Positions 1 through 8,061 of a DNA stretch of 64,000 bases are shown here, piece by piece; within the stretch, counting starts at the first letter, position 1; every line of letters starts with the position of its first letter. The stretch lies in assembly GCF_018130785.1 (NCBI RefSeq), contig NZ_JAFCJT010000010.1, positions 124,001 through 188,000 on the forward strand. Direction: 5' to 3'. The position numbers were made by a program, and so were the translations under genes. The notes below the pieces were generated by a model. It worked only from the letters and a program-made list of their open reading frames with translations. It was not told the DNA's origin and did no database searches. Origin of the DNA: Bradyrhizobium liaoningense (GTDB lineage: Bacteria; Pseudomonadota; Alphaproteobacteria; Rhizobiales; Xanthobacteraceae).

Positions 1-76
1 TGCTCGGAAAACAGAAAGATAGGCCAGATTAACGGTTCCGGCCGGTGGCTCGCAAGGCGGTGGCAAGGAGAAGGGA

Positions 77-844
77 ATGCACTATCCTGTCTTGGTGAAT
101 CCCCGCAAGCCTTCATTGAGCAGGATGCCCATGAAGAAACCAAAAAGGGCGAACGCTGCGAAGGCCAAAAAGGGCCGGAAGACCAGCGCCAGCCGCTCCA
201 GAGCCGCCCCCAAGGGGCTGGCAAAGCGCTCGGCCAGGCCGGCGCCGCGCGGAGCGTCGGCAGCCGACGCCACCAGGGCGACCATCCGTGGCCTGCGGAG
301 CAAGCTCAAGGAGGCGGAGCGGCGGGTCGCGGAACTGGAAGCTGCGGCCGACACCGATTTCCTGCTCGAGATTCCGAACCGGCGCGGCTTCGAGCGCGAG
401 CTCGCGCGCGCCATCGCCTACATGAAGCGCTACCGCGCCACCGGCGCGCTGATCGTACTCGACGTCGATCGCCTGAAGCCGATCAACGATTCCTTCGGCC
501 ATGCCGCCGGAGACGAGGTGCTGAAGGCGATCGCCGGCGCGCTGACGCGGCAGATCCGCGCCTCGGACGTCGTCGGCCGGCTTGGCGGCGACGAGTTCGC
601 GCTGCTGCTCTGGAATCTCAGCGAGACCGACGCCAAGGCGAAGGCTGCGGCCTTCGAGCAGGCGATCGACGAATTGTCGTTTGCCTTTCGCGGTCAGCGC
701 GTGAGCGCGGGCGCTTCCGCCGGTGTCGCGCTGCTGGGTGCGCAGTCCGATGCCGGCCGTGCGCTGGAGGAGGCTGATGCCGCCATGTATGTGCGCAAGG
801 CACACCGGCGGCACGAGCCGCGGATCAGGCTGATCAGCAACTAG
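77..844 (+). CDS. GGDEF-domain diguanylate cyclase, soluble
   Basis: A 255-residue protein predicted to make c-di-GMP from two GTP. Residues 1-65 are a basic, Lys/Arg/Ala-rich tail of low complexity. A short helical stretch (about 68-92) could act as a coiled-coil linker, and the GGDEF domain fills about 93-245. The active-site motif GRLGGDEF is intact, as are the upstream DVDRLKPIND and FGHAAGD segments. An RASD sequence sits at the spacing expected of the RxxD inhibitory I-site, so product inhibition is plausible. No membrane segment or sensor domain is visible. The start is supported by a strong purine-rich ribosome site (aaggagaaggga) directly before the ATG. The basic tail could bind nucleic acid or a partner, which is a guess. 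The input signal is unknown. Confidence 0.88.
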   Translation: MHYPVLVNPRKPSLSRMPMKKPKRANAAKAKKGRKTSASRSRAAPKGLAKRSARPAPRGASAADATRATIRGLRSKLKEAERRVAELEAAADTDFLLEIPNRRGFERELARAIAYMKRYRATGALIVLDVDRLKPINDSFGHAAGDEVLKAIAGALTRQIRASDVVGRLGGDEFALLLWNLSETDAKAKAAAFEQAIDELSFAFRGQRVSAGASAGVALLGAQSDAGRALEEADAAMYVRKAHRRHEPRIRLISN

Positions 845-939
845 CGCATGATCCGGACCCGAAGGGCCGCGTTCGCGCAAACCGTGCAGCGGTTTTCCTG
901 CGCGACAAACGCGGACAGCGTTGCGAGGAGATCGTGCTC
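844..939. repeat. intergenic palindromic repeat (gcgcatgatc type)
   Basis: The roughly 96 bp between the GGDEF gene and the next gene have imperfect inverted ends: gcgcatgatc at the left and gatcgtgctc at the right match as complements at 8 of 10 positions. The inner segment (cgcgacaaacgcggacagcg) resembles a dispersed rhizobial intergenic element from memory. No coding potential is evident. It may fold into an RNA hairpin downstream of the GGDEF gene. Family assignment is by recollection only. Confidence 0.5.
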
Positions 940-951
940 GAGCAACAACCC

Positions 952-1203
952 TTACAGCGTGGCCAGATATTCCGGCACGTTGCCGAATTTGCGCAGCAGC
1001 GTGGCGTCGCCGAATTCGCCGGTCATGGGATCGCCGCTGCGGCTGAACGCAACCGCGCCGATATGGCCGGCACCGTGCGCCAGGATCTCGGCGCGCCGCA
1101 ACGCGGCCGCCGAGCTCTGGCATTCCTCCGCGGCGCCCGCGACAGGCGATCCGTCGGCATCGATCAGGAAGGGCATTGCAACGTAGTAGGTCACATCCGA
1201 CAT
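952..1203 (-). CDS. conserved hypothetical protein, 83 aa
   Basis: A small soluble protein of unknown function. It opens MSDVTYYVAMPFL and has an Ala-rich central helix (AAEECQSSAAALRRAEILA) followed by a short segment ending VPEYLATL. There is no signal peptide, membrane segment or metal motif. A ggag ribosome site lies before the ATG. It is the distal of two small genes on this strand, only 21 bp after the gene at 1225-1449, so they probably share a transcript. The compact fold and absence of low-complexity sequence make it look like a real gene. I do not recognise a named domain. Confidence 0.7.
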   Translation of the reverse strand: MSDVTYYVAMPFLIDADGSPVAGAAEECQSSAAALRRAEILAHGAGHIGAVAFSRSGDPMTGEFGDATLLRKFGNVPEYLATL

Positions 1204-1224
1204 GGCGTTGCTCCGATGTTGAAC

Positions 1225-1449
1225 TCAGGCGGCGCTGCTGTTGCTCCGCAATTTGCTGCGCGCGGTCTCGGGAATGCAGCCGGCTGAAATCGCGGCCTGC
1301 AATTCTTCCAGCTCTGCTTCCAGGTATTCGTTGGCCATGATCAACGCCTTGATGGTGCTGCGCAGATTGCCGTCGCACATCGCGATCGCCTGGTCGCAGG
1401 CCTGTTCATAATGGCTGTTGTCGAGAAGGGCGGTTGTCGACATCTGCAT
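1225..1449 (-). CDS. conserved hypothetical protein, 74 aa, helical
   Basis: A small, mostly helical protein of unknown function, with segments such as CDGNLRSTIKALIMANEYLEAEL and a polar tail ending RSNSSAA. The reading frame extends upstream to 1497. The ATG at 1449 is preferred because gagga sits 5 bases ahead of it, while the upstream extension is Pro/Thr-rich and poorly structured. An internal ATG two codons later (1443) is also possible. It lies immediately upstream of the 83-residue gene on the same strand, suggesting a two-gene unit. No catalytic motif was seen. Confidence 0.68.
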   Translation of the reverse strand: MQMSTTALLDNSHYEQACDQAIAMCDGNLRSTIKALIMANEYLEAELEELQAAISAGCIPETARSKLRSNSSAA

Positions 1450-1570
1450 TGTCCTCGGGTGTTTCGTGGGCGTTTCCTGGGGCGGTGGGATGTCCAAATG
1501 TTCCTATTTTGTTCTTTTCGAGTCAAGCGGATTCACATGCGGCGAGCCGCTGCGAAAAGGACCGTGCGGA

Positions 1571-1777
1571 TCAGGCGATGATGTCCGGCGTGATCTGGTC
1601 TTCGATGAACGCGATACGGTCGCGCAACAACAGCTTGCGCTTCTTCAACCGCTGTAACCGCAACAGGTCGGGGGCAGGCGACTGATGCAGCGCGTCGATC
1701 GCGGCATCGAGATCTCGGTGTTCCTGCTGCAACCGGGTGAGCTCGGCTTCGAGCTCACGCTCGTCTTCATTGGTCAT
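1571..1777 (-). CDS. DUF465 (YdcH-like) small coiled-coil protein
   Basis: A 68-residue protein starting MTNEDERELEAELTRLQQEH. It is a short helical hairpin with the pattern typical of DUF465/YdcH proteins: a charged N-terminal helix, then a basic LQRLKKRKLLLRDRI helix near the C-terminus. The frame runs open to 1888, but the first 37 codons look non-family and are not needed. The ATG at 1777 gives normal family length. Function is not established for this family. A second DUF465 gene lies about 330 bp away on the opposite strand (2107-2289), so the two are divergently arranged paralogues. Confidence 0.8.
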   Translation of the reverse strand: MTNEDERELEAELTRLQQEHRDLDAAIDALHQSPAPDLLRLQRLKKRKLLLRDRIAFIEDQITPDIIA

Positions 1778-2106
1778 GTTTGCGGTGGCCGAAAACCCGA
1801 TGGGCGTGAGATTCAAGGCTGTGGATGCCCTGTGGAAATTATCGTCCTTGCGCGCCGTGATCGCAAGCGATCTCGGGCCGCCGCTCACCGAACTCTCGCA
1901 AGATATTTCGACGATTCGCAGCGGTGTTGCGCAAGCACGTTGATATCATGGATTTTTCCAGCGTGGTTCCTTACTCACGCTTCGTTACATATGAATTTTC
2001 AAAAATGACACCGCGACGACGGATATTCATCGACAGAACGAATCGGTGATGTACACTTGCTCGTCCGGATCGAATCCAAGGTTTACCCCTACCGAGGAGG
2101 TTTCGA
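1778..2106. other. intergenic region between divergent DUF465 genes
   Basis: About 330 bp without a convincing gene. It is more AT-rich than its surroundings towards the right (around 1965-2060, e.g. atatgaattttcaaaaatg), as expected for promoters serving the divergent genes at 1777 and 2107. A clear ribosome site, gaggagg, lies at about 2094-2100 for the right-hand gene. I see no recognisable operator or RNA. Confidence 0.5.
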
Positions 2107-2289
2107 ATGACAATTCAGGCACATCTGGTTGAATTGGAACGGAAGCACAAAACGCTCGAAAACGAATTGCACGAAGCTCTCGTGCACCTTTCAACAGACG
2201 ACCTGCAAATTGTTGAGTTGAAGCGACGGAAGTTGATGGTCAAGGACCAGATCGAGCGTCTGAAGCACACCGGCGACACGCTCCACTAG
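2107..2289 (+). CDS. DUF465 (YdcH-like) small coiled-coil protein
   Basis: A 60-residue helical-hairpin protein. It starts MTIQAHLVELERKHKTLENEL and has the basic signature LKRRKLMVKDQIERLK, which aligns with the equivalent segment of the DUF465 protein at 1571-1777. A strong gaggagg ribosome site precedes the ATG. Proteins of this family are abundant small cytosolic proteins of unsettled function in alphaproteobacteria. It is monocistronic as far as can be seen, and a gene on the opposite strand ends 110 bp downstream. Confidence 0.87.
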   Translation: MTIQAHLVELERKHKTLENELHEALVHLSTDDLQIVELKRRKLMVKDQIERLKHTGDTLH

Positions 2290-2400
2290 TAACCCCCGTA
2301 ACAGCGTCAAGTTGAACGTACCCTTTCACGCAGGGGTGAGAGCTGTTGCGCTCATCCCTGCCAGAAGGTGCGCACGCCGCGTGACATGTTTGCGCGGCGC

Positions 2401-3504
2401 CTAGATTTGCGCGAGCTCGGCGACGTGATCCGCGATCGCGAGCGATGACGTCAGCCCCGGCGATTCGATGCCGAACAGGTTGATCAGGCCTTCGACGCCG
2501 TGATCGCGCGGGCCCTGCATCAAGAAATCCTGCGTGGCCACCGCCGGCGGTACGATCTTCGGACGAATACCTGAATAGCTCGGCATCAGCGCGCCGTCGG
2601 GCAGCGTCGGCCAGTATTTCCGGATCGCCGGATAGAAGCGCTCGGCGCGTGATGGATCGACCTCGTAGTTGATCGTCTCGATCCACTCGACGTCGGGGCC
2701 GAAGCGTGCCTGCCCGGCCATGTCCAGCGTCAGGTGCACGCCGAGCCCACCTGGCTCGGGCACCGGATAGATCAGGTGCGAGAACGGCGCCTTGGCGTTG
2801 CAGCTGAAATAATTTCCCTTGGCGAGATAGGCCGGCGGAATCCGGTCAACCGGCATGCCGTCGATGTGTCGCGCCACATTCGTCGCCGAGAGCCCCGCGG
2901 CGTTGACGAGCAGGCCGCATTGCAGCGTCATCGGCGCTTCGCCGCCGGCCTCGATCTCGATCAAATCGCCGACCGCCTTGGCGCGGATCAGCGGGGTGTG
3001 AAACGCAAAGGCCGCGCCGGCTGCCTCGGCCTCGCCGCGCAGCGAGAGCATGTAGGCGTGGCTGTCGATGATGCCGGTCGATGGCGAGAGCAGCGCGGCA
3101 TCGCAGGCGAGCGCCGGCTCCAGCGCGCGTGCGGCCTCGCCCGTGAGCAGCTGCATGTCGAGCACGCCATTGGCCTCGGCATGCGCCTTGATCGATTGCA
3201 GCTTCTCGGTCTCCTTGGCGCTGGTCGCGACGATCAGCTTGCCGCAGTTCTTGTGCGGGATGCCGCGCTCGCCGCAATAGCGGTACAGCGCATGCTTGCC
3301 GCTGACGCACATGCGCGCCATCCAGCTTCCGGCGCGGTAATAGATCCCGGCATGGATCACCTCGCTGTTGCGCGAGGAGGTGATGGTGCCGATGGCCTCG
3401 GCTTCCTCGAGCACGATCACCTCGCGCCCGGCCTGGGCGAGCTTTCGAGCCACCGCGAGCCCGACCACGCCGGCTCCGATGACGACGCAGTCGACCTTAT
3501 CCAT
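2401..3504 (-). CDS. FAD-dependent oxidoreductase, L-2-hydroxyglutarate dehydrogenase-like
   Basis: A 367-residue flavoprotein of the DAO superfamily. The N-terminal FAD-binding motif is VIGAGVVGLAVARKLAQAG, followed by an acidic residue in VLEEAEAIG. The segment SSRNSEVIHAGIYY is characteristic of LhgO/L2HGDH-type enzymes, which oxidise L-2-hydroxyglutarate to 2-oxoglutarate and pass electrons to the quinone pool. The C-terminal SGIRPKI and GIESPGLTSS segments fit the same family. Length agrees with LhgO (about 400) at the short end. No signal peptide. It stands alone, with no glutarate-pathway neighbours, so the substrate could be a related 2-hydroxy acid. Confidence 0.82.
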   Translation of the reverse strand: MDKVDCVVIGAGVVGLAVARKLAQAGREVIVLEEAEAIGTITSSRNSEVIHAGIYYRAGSWMARMCVSGKHALYRYCGERGIPHKNCGKLIVATSAKETEKLQSIKAHAEANGVLDMQLLTGEAARALEPALACDAALLSPSTGIIDSHAYMLSLRGEAEAAGAAFAFHTPLIRAKAVGDLIEIEAGGEAPMTLQCGLLVNAAGLSATNVARHIDGMPVDRIPPAYLAKGNYFSCNAKAPFSHLIYPVPEPGGLGVHLTLDMAGQARFGPDVEWIETINYEVDPSRAERFYPAIRKYWPTLPDGALMPSYSGIRPKIVPPAVATQDFLMQGPRDHGVEGLINLFGIESPGLTSSLAIADHVAELAQI

Positions 3505-3706
3505 GGTTGTGCAAGCTGTCTGTTGAAATCAAGGGTGGTGTCGGGCCTGAGAGCGACGGCGCGGGGCCGTTTTCCATTAAGGAAGCATTTATCATGTCAG
3601 GGCAATTGCCGTATTTGGCGTCACATTTTTCTGTTGCGCGTACAGGCGTTTACCCGATCCAAACCCGCGAGGCCAGACAATCCGACGTTGAAATCGCGGG
3701 TGGCTG

Positions 3707-6394
3707 ATGGCTGAGAAGAACTGGCACGTGGGCAGCACGCTTCCGATTGCTGTGCAGGCCGTCGTGTGCCTGGGCAGCGCGGTCGCGCCCGCGCGCGCCT
3801 TTGCGCTCTCGGACAGCTTCGCCCCGCCGAGCTATCTCGGCAAGCTCGATCCCAATTTGGTCTGGGAAGCCCTGATCGGCGGCATCGTCGTCTGTGCGTT
3901 CCTGGCCGCGATCGCGCTGTGGATCCATTCCTCGCTGCGCCGGACCAAGCGTTTGCAGTTGCGGCGCAACGCCTTCGTCTCCTCCGCCATGAACAATCTC
4001 AACCAGGGCGTGGTGATGACGGATGCACAGCGGCGCATCATCTTCTGCAACGACCGCTATCTCGAGATCTACGGCCTGACCCGTTCGGATCTGTGGACCG
4101 GCATGACCGGCTACGACATCCTCGAGCTGCGTCGCCAGCGCGGGGTCCTCGGCGGCGTCTCCGACGACGAATTCTACGAGAAGGCGGCGAGCCCCAACGG
4201 CCTGATCACCGAACTGCCTGATGGCCGCGCCATCCTGGTGAAATATTTCGTGTTGCCGAACGGCGGCTCGGTCGCGACGCATCTGGACGTCAGCGATCAG
4301 CGGAAGCTGTCACGGCAGCTCGCCTCCACCAAGCAATTCCTGGAAACCGTGCTCGACAACGTTCCGGCCTGCGTCGCCGCGAAGAACATCGAGGACGGCC
4401 GTTACATCTTCGCCAACAGCGCCTATGAACGGTTCTGGGGTTTCTCGCGCGACCACGTCGTCGGCAAGAATGCGCGTGAGCTGTTCGCGCCCATCTCGGC
4501 GGCCGGCATCGAGGCGGCCGATCGGGCGGCCCTGAATTCGCCGGACGGCCAGTTCCGCAATGAATTCGAGGTCGACCGCGGCGGTGAGAGGCGCATGGTT
4601 GCCTCGATGCGGATCGTGGTCCGCAACGAGAGCAACAAGCCCGAATTCCTGATGCTCGTGTTCGAGGATATCACCGACCGCCGCTCGCTCTCGCAGGAGC
4701 TGGAGAGCACCAAGAAGTTCCTCGAGCTCGTGGTCGACAACATTCCGGTGGCGCTGATCGTGGAGCAGGTCAAGGATGGCCGCTACCTGCTCGCCAATCG
4801 CAGCGCGGAGACGATCCTCAACCGCCGGCGCGAAGATGCCACGGGCCTGACCGCCTCCGACATCTTCAATCCCAAGGAAGCCAAGCTGATCATCGCGCGC
4901 GACGAGGCCGCGATCAAGAAGCGCGGGATGATCACCGAGGAGCACCCGATCTCCACCAAGGACGGCCTGCGGCTGTTCCTGACCCGGCGGGCGACCGTGC
5001 TCAGCGATGCCGGCGAGCCGCAATATCTGATCAAGACCCACGAAGACGTCACCGACCGCCGGCAGACCGAGTCGCGCATGGCGCATATGGCCTATCACGA
5101 CGGCCTCACCGATTTGCCGAACCGCGCCGCCTTCCTTCAGGCGCTGACCCAGATGATCGAGGCCTGCGAAGGCACCAGCGAGGAGTTCGCCGTGCTCTGC
5201 GTCGACCTCGACGGCCTCAAGGAGGTCAACGACGTCTTCGGTCATGCGCTCGGCGACAAGCTCCTGATCGAGGTGGCCCAGCGGCTCCAGGATTCCGCGC
5301 GCGGCGGCGTGGTGGCGCGCCTGTCCGGCGACGAGTTCGGCCTGATCATCGACGGTAAGCAGCCGGAGGCGGGCCTTGCGCTGGCACAGCAGATCGGCGA
5401 GGCCGTTGCCCGGGAATTCCAGATCGACGGCCGGGCGGTTCGCGCGGGCGCCACCACCGGCATGTCGATCTTTCCGCATAATGGTGCCGACGGCGCGGCG
5501 CTGCTGGCCAATGCCGGCGCGGCGCTGTTCCGCGCCAAGCAGAAATCGCGCGGTACGATCAGCCTCTACCAGCCTGAGATGGACCAGCAGATCCGCGACC
5601 GCCGCGTGCTGCACCAGGACCTCTCGATGGCGATCAAGAACGGCGAGCTGTCGCTGGCCTTCCAGCCGCAGGGCATCGCGCGCCTCAGCGTCGCCGAGAG
5701 CGACATCATTGGCTTCGAGGCGCTGGCGCGCTGGCAGCATCCGGTCCGCGGCCAGGTCTCGCCGGCCGAATTCATCCCGATCGCCGAAGAGAGCGGCCTG
5801 ATCGTCGAGATGGGCGAGTGGATCCTGCGCGAGGCATGCCGCGAGGCGGCGTCCTGGCCGAAGCCGCTCCAGGTCGCGGTCAACCTGTCGCCGGCGCAGT
5901 TCATGCACGGCGACGTGGTCGGGCTGGTCCATTCAATCCTGATCGAGACGGGCCTCGCACCCGGCCGGCTGGAGCTGGAAATCACCGAGGGCGTGCTGAT
6001 CGAGGACTTTGATCGGGGTCTTGCACTGCTACGCCGGCTGAAGGCGCTCGGCGTGCGCATCTCCATGGACGATTTCGGCAGCGGTTATTCCTCGCTGAGC
6101 TATCTCCAGGCGTTCCCGTTCGACAAGATCAAGATCGACCGCGCCTTCATCATCAATCTCGGCCGCAATCCGCAATCGGCAGCCATCGTGCGCGCCGTGA
6201 TCGATCTCGGCCACGGCCTCGAAATGTCAATCATCGCCGAGGGCGTCGAGACCCTCGATCAGCTCGCCTTCCTTGCCAAGGAGGGCTGCGACGGCGTGCA
6301 GGGCTACCTGCTCGGCAAGCCGCTGCCGATCGGGAAATATGCCGGCCTCGTCGGCCGCACCGAGACCATGGAGCTTGCGCTCAAGACCGGCTAG
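3707..6394 (+). CDS. membrane PAS-PAS-PAS-GGDEF-EAL c-di-GMP signalling protein
   Basis: An 895-residue hybrid protein. A signal-like segment (about 11-32) and a membrane segment (about 54-72, ALIGGIVVCAFLAAIALWI) come first. Three PAS domains follow (about 85-190, 205-330, 335-455), then GGDEF (about 460-615) and EAL (about 635-880). The cyclase motif reads RLSGDEF instead of GGDEF, and the RxxD I-site position holds non-matching residues, so cyclase activity may be weak or regulatory. The EAL half looks complete: FEALARW, VNLSPAQF, LEITEG, MDDFGSGYSS, KIKIDRAF, AEGVE and GVQGYLLG. Net phosphodiesterase activity is therefore more likely, which is an inference. The stop codon lies inside the repeat at 6391-6496. 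Confidence 0.92.
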   Translation: MAEKNWHVGSTLPIAVQAVVCLGSAVAPARAFALSDSFAPPSYLGKLDPNLVWEALIGGIVVCAFLAAIALWIHSSLRRTKRLQLRRNAFVSSAMNNLNQGVVMTDAQRRIIFCNDRYLEIYGLTRSDLWTGMTGYDILELRRQRGVLGGVSDDEFYEKAASPNGLITELPDGRAILVKYFVLPNGGSVATHLDVSDQRKLSRQLASTKQFLETVLDNVPACVAAKNIEDGRYIFANSAYERFWGFSRDHVVGKNARELFAPISAAGIEAADRAALNSPDGQFRNEFEVDRGGERRMVASMRIVVRNESNKPEFLMLVFEDITDRRSLSQELESTKKFLELVVDNIPVALIVEQVKDGRYLLANRSAETILNRRREDATGLTASDIFNPKEAKLIIARDEAAIKKRGMITEEHPISTKDGLRLFLTRRATVLSDAGEPQYLIKTHEDVTDRRQTESRMAHMAYHDGLTDLPNRAAFLQALTQMIEACEGTSEEFAVLCVDLDGLKEVNDVFGHALGDKLLIEVAQRLQDSARGGVVARLSGDEFGLIIDGKQPEAGLALAQQIGEAVAREFQIDGRAVRAGATTGMSIFPHNGADGAALLANAGAALFRAKQKSRGTISLYQPEMDQQIRDRRVLHQDLSMAIKNGELSLAFQPQGIARLSVAESDIIGFEALARWQHPVRGQVSPAEFIPIAEESGLIVEMGEWILREACREAASWPKPLQVAVNLSPAQFMHGDVVGLVHSILIETGLAPGRLELEITEGVLIEDFDRGLALLRRLKALGVRISMDDFGSGYSSLSYLQAFPFDKIKIDRAFIINLGRNPQSAAIVRAVIDLGHGLEMSIIAEGVETLDQLAFLAKEGCDGVQGYLLGKPLPIGKYAGLVGRTETMELALKTG

Positions 6395-6496
6395 AGCGCT
6401 TTCGAGCCAAGTGGATACCGGTTCGCGTCAAGAAAACGCGTCAAAACAACAATCCAGAGCTTCGTTCCGATTTCATCGGAACGGAAATGGCTCTAG
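6391..6496. repeat. intergenic repeat with terminal inverted CTAGAGC and internal hairpin
   Basis: A 106 bp element bounded by ctagagc at 6391 and gctctag at 6490. It contains a perfect 9-bp hairpin, cgttccgat-ttc-atcggaacg, at 6463-6483. From memory it matches a dispersed Bradyrhizobium intergenic repeat (gtggataccggttcgcg...). The TAG stop of the upstream PAS-GGDEF-EAL gene is contributed by the left end. An ATG within its right end (6487) opens the frame of the next gene, but that start is rejected in favour of 6532. The hairpin may serve as a transcript terminus. Confidence 0.7.
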
Positions 6497-6531
6497 TGAT
6501 GGCGGGCGCTCAGCTCCCATTCGACGGCCTC

Positions 6532-7986
6532 ATGGCGGATTACGACCTTGCGATCATCGGCGGCGGCCTGAACGGTGTCAGCCTCGCCCGCGATGCCGCC
6601 GGCCGCGGCCTGCGTGTCATTCTGTTGGAGCAGGGCGATCTCGGCGGCGCGGCGTCATCCGCGACGCCGCGGCTGATCCATGGCGATCTGTCGGTGTTGG
6701 AACGCCGCGGTTTTTGGCGGGTGCGCCGGGCTTTGGCCGAGCGCCGGACCTGGCTTGCCATCGCGCCGCATCTGGTCCGGCCGATGCGTTTCGTGATCCC
6801 GGCCCATTCCGAGGAGCGTCCACCCTGGCTGCTGCGCGCCGGCTTGTACCTCTATGACAGCCTTACCAGTCGGAGCGGCCTGCCTGTCGCGACGACCCTC
6901 GACATCACGCACCATTCGGTCGGCAACGCGCTGAAGCGCCCGTTCGGCACGGCTTTCGAATATTCGGACTGCGTCGTCGATGATTCCCGCCTGGTGGTGC
7001 TGACGGCGCTGGATGCCGCCGAACGTGGCGCCGCGATCCGGACCGGGGCTCGCTGTGTCCGCGCCGATCGAACCGACACATGGCGCCTTGCAGTGGTCGA
7101 TCGCGGCCATCGCGGCGCGATCACGGCCCGGGCGCTGGCCAATGCCACCGGCGGCTGGACGTCGATTGTCGCAGAGACCGTGCTGCGCCAGCCGCAGCCC
7201 ACCATGGCGGCCATGCAAATGAGCCAGATTATCGTGCCCAGGCTGTTCGAGTCCGATAACGTCTACGTCTTCCAGAACAGCGATGGGCGGCTGATCTTCG
7301 CAAGCCCGTTCGAGCGGGAGTTCACGCTGATCGGCACGGTCACTCATGATTTCACAGGCGATCCCGCGATCGTGGCGATGCCTGGGACCGACGTCAGCTA
7401 TCTCTGCGAGGCGGCCAGCCGCTATTTCCGCGAGCGTGTCGCGCCCACCGACGTGGTGCGCACGGTCTCCGGCGTCAACCTGACGCTGGCGCGGCGGCGC
7501 GACGGGACGACGCTGTTCCACGCGGGCCGGCGCAAGGCGCCGCTGATCACGATGTTCGGGGGCGACGTCACCACCTCTCGCCTGCGCGCGGAACGGGCGG
7601 TGACGCGGCTGACGCCGTTCTATCCGATGTCGCCGCGCTGGACCGCCGGCGCCGCGCTGCCCGGCGGGGACTTTGCCTGGGGTCGTTTCGACACCGAAGT
7701 CGACCTCGCGCGCGACCGCTGGCGCTTTCTCTCCGAGCCGCAGGCCCAGCGTCTGGTCGCGGCCTACGGCTCGCGGCTGCCCGCGGTGCTGGGTGATGCA
7801 AAGACGCGCGACGAACTCGGCCCCGCCTTCGGCCCCGAACTGACCGGCGCCGAAGTGCGCTATCTGATGACCCGCGAATGGGCGCGTTTTCCCGAGGATA
7901 TTCTGTGGCGCCGTTCCAAGCTCGGCCTGACGATGCCGGCGGCTGAACGCGACGCGCTGGCGGCGTTCATGGCGAATGTGATGTGA
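6532..7986 (+). CDS. glpD: glycerol-3-phosphate dehydrogenase-like flavoprotein
   Basis: A 484-residue FAD enzyme that would oxidise sn-glycerol 3-phosphate to dihydroxyacetone phosphate and reduce quinone at the inner membrane. It starts MADYDLAIIGGGLNGVSLARDAAGRG, an ideal FAD Rossmann motif. GlpD-type segments follow: GGAASSATPRLIHGDL near residues 38-52, YSDCVVDDSRLVV, ANATGGWTS, and the C-terminal TGAEVRYLMTREWA that marks the DAO_C helical domain. The frame opens 15 codons earlier at 6487, inside a repeat element, so the ATG at 6532 is chosen. A polyamine-type ABC cassette follows 75 bp downstream on the same strand. Whether the two are cotranscribed is unclear. Confidence 0.86.
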   Translation: MADYDLAIIGGGLNGVSLARDAAGRGLRVILLEQGDLGGAASSATPRLIHGDLSVLERRGFWRVRRALAERRTWLAIAPHLVRPMRFVIPAHSEERPPWLLRAGLYLYDSLTSRSGLPVATTLDITHHSVGNALKRPFGTAFEYSDCVVDDSRLVVLTALDAAERGAAIRTGARCVRADRTDTWRLAVVDRGHRGAITARALANATGGWTSIVAETVLRQPQPTMAAMQMSQIIVPRLFESDNVYVFQNSDGRLIFASPFEREFTLIGTVTHDFTGDPAIVAMPGTDVSYLCEAASRYFRERVAPTDVVRTVSGVNLTLARRRDGTTLFHAGRRKAPLITMFGGDVTTSRLRAERAVTRLTPFYPMSPRWTAGAALPGGDFAWGRFDTEVDLARDRWRFLSEPQAQRLVAAYGSRLPAVLGDAKTRDELGPAFGPELTGAEVRYLMTREWARFPEDILWRRSKLGLTMPAAERDALAAFMANVM

Positions 7987-8061
7987 GCGATCTTCCCCGA
8001 ACCGGTTGAGCTAGGGACGATCGGCCGCTAGCGTGCGGCGGAATCGGGGTTGGCAGGGACC

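Noticed and set aside
3505..3706. sigma-54 promoter (TGGC...TTGC) before the PAS-GGDEF-EAL gene
   Set aside because: The tggc and ttgc elements are too far apart for the -24/-12 spacing.
4310..5932. 540-codon open frame on the minus strand opposite the PAS-GGDEF-EAL gene
   Set aside because: It mirrors a convincing gene with intact domains; the antisense translation is His/Arg/Asp-rich with no recognisable fold, as expected in GC-rich DNA.
6487..6531. upstream ATG for the GlpD-like gene
   Set aside because: It lies inside a repeat element and adds 15 residues before the FAD motif not typical of the family; the ATG at 6532 is more natural.
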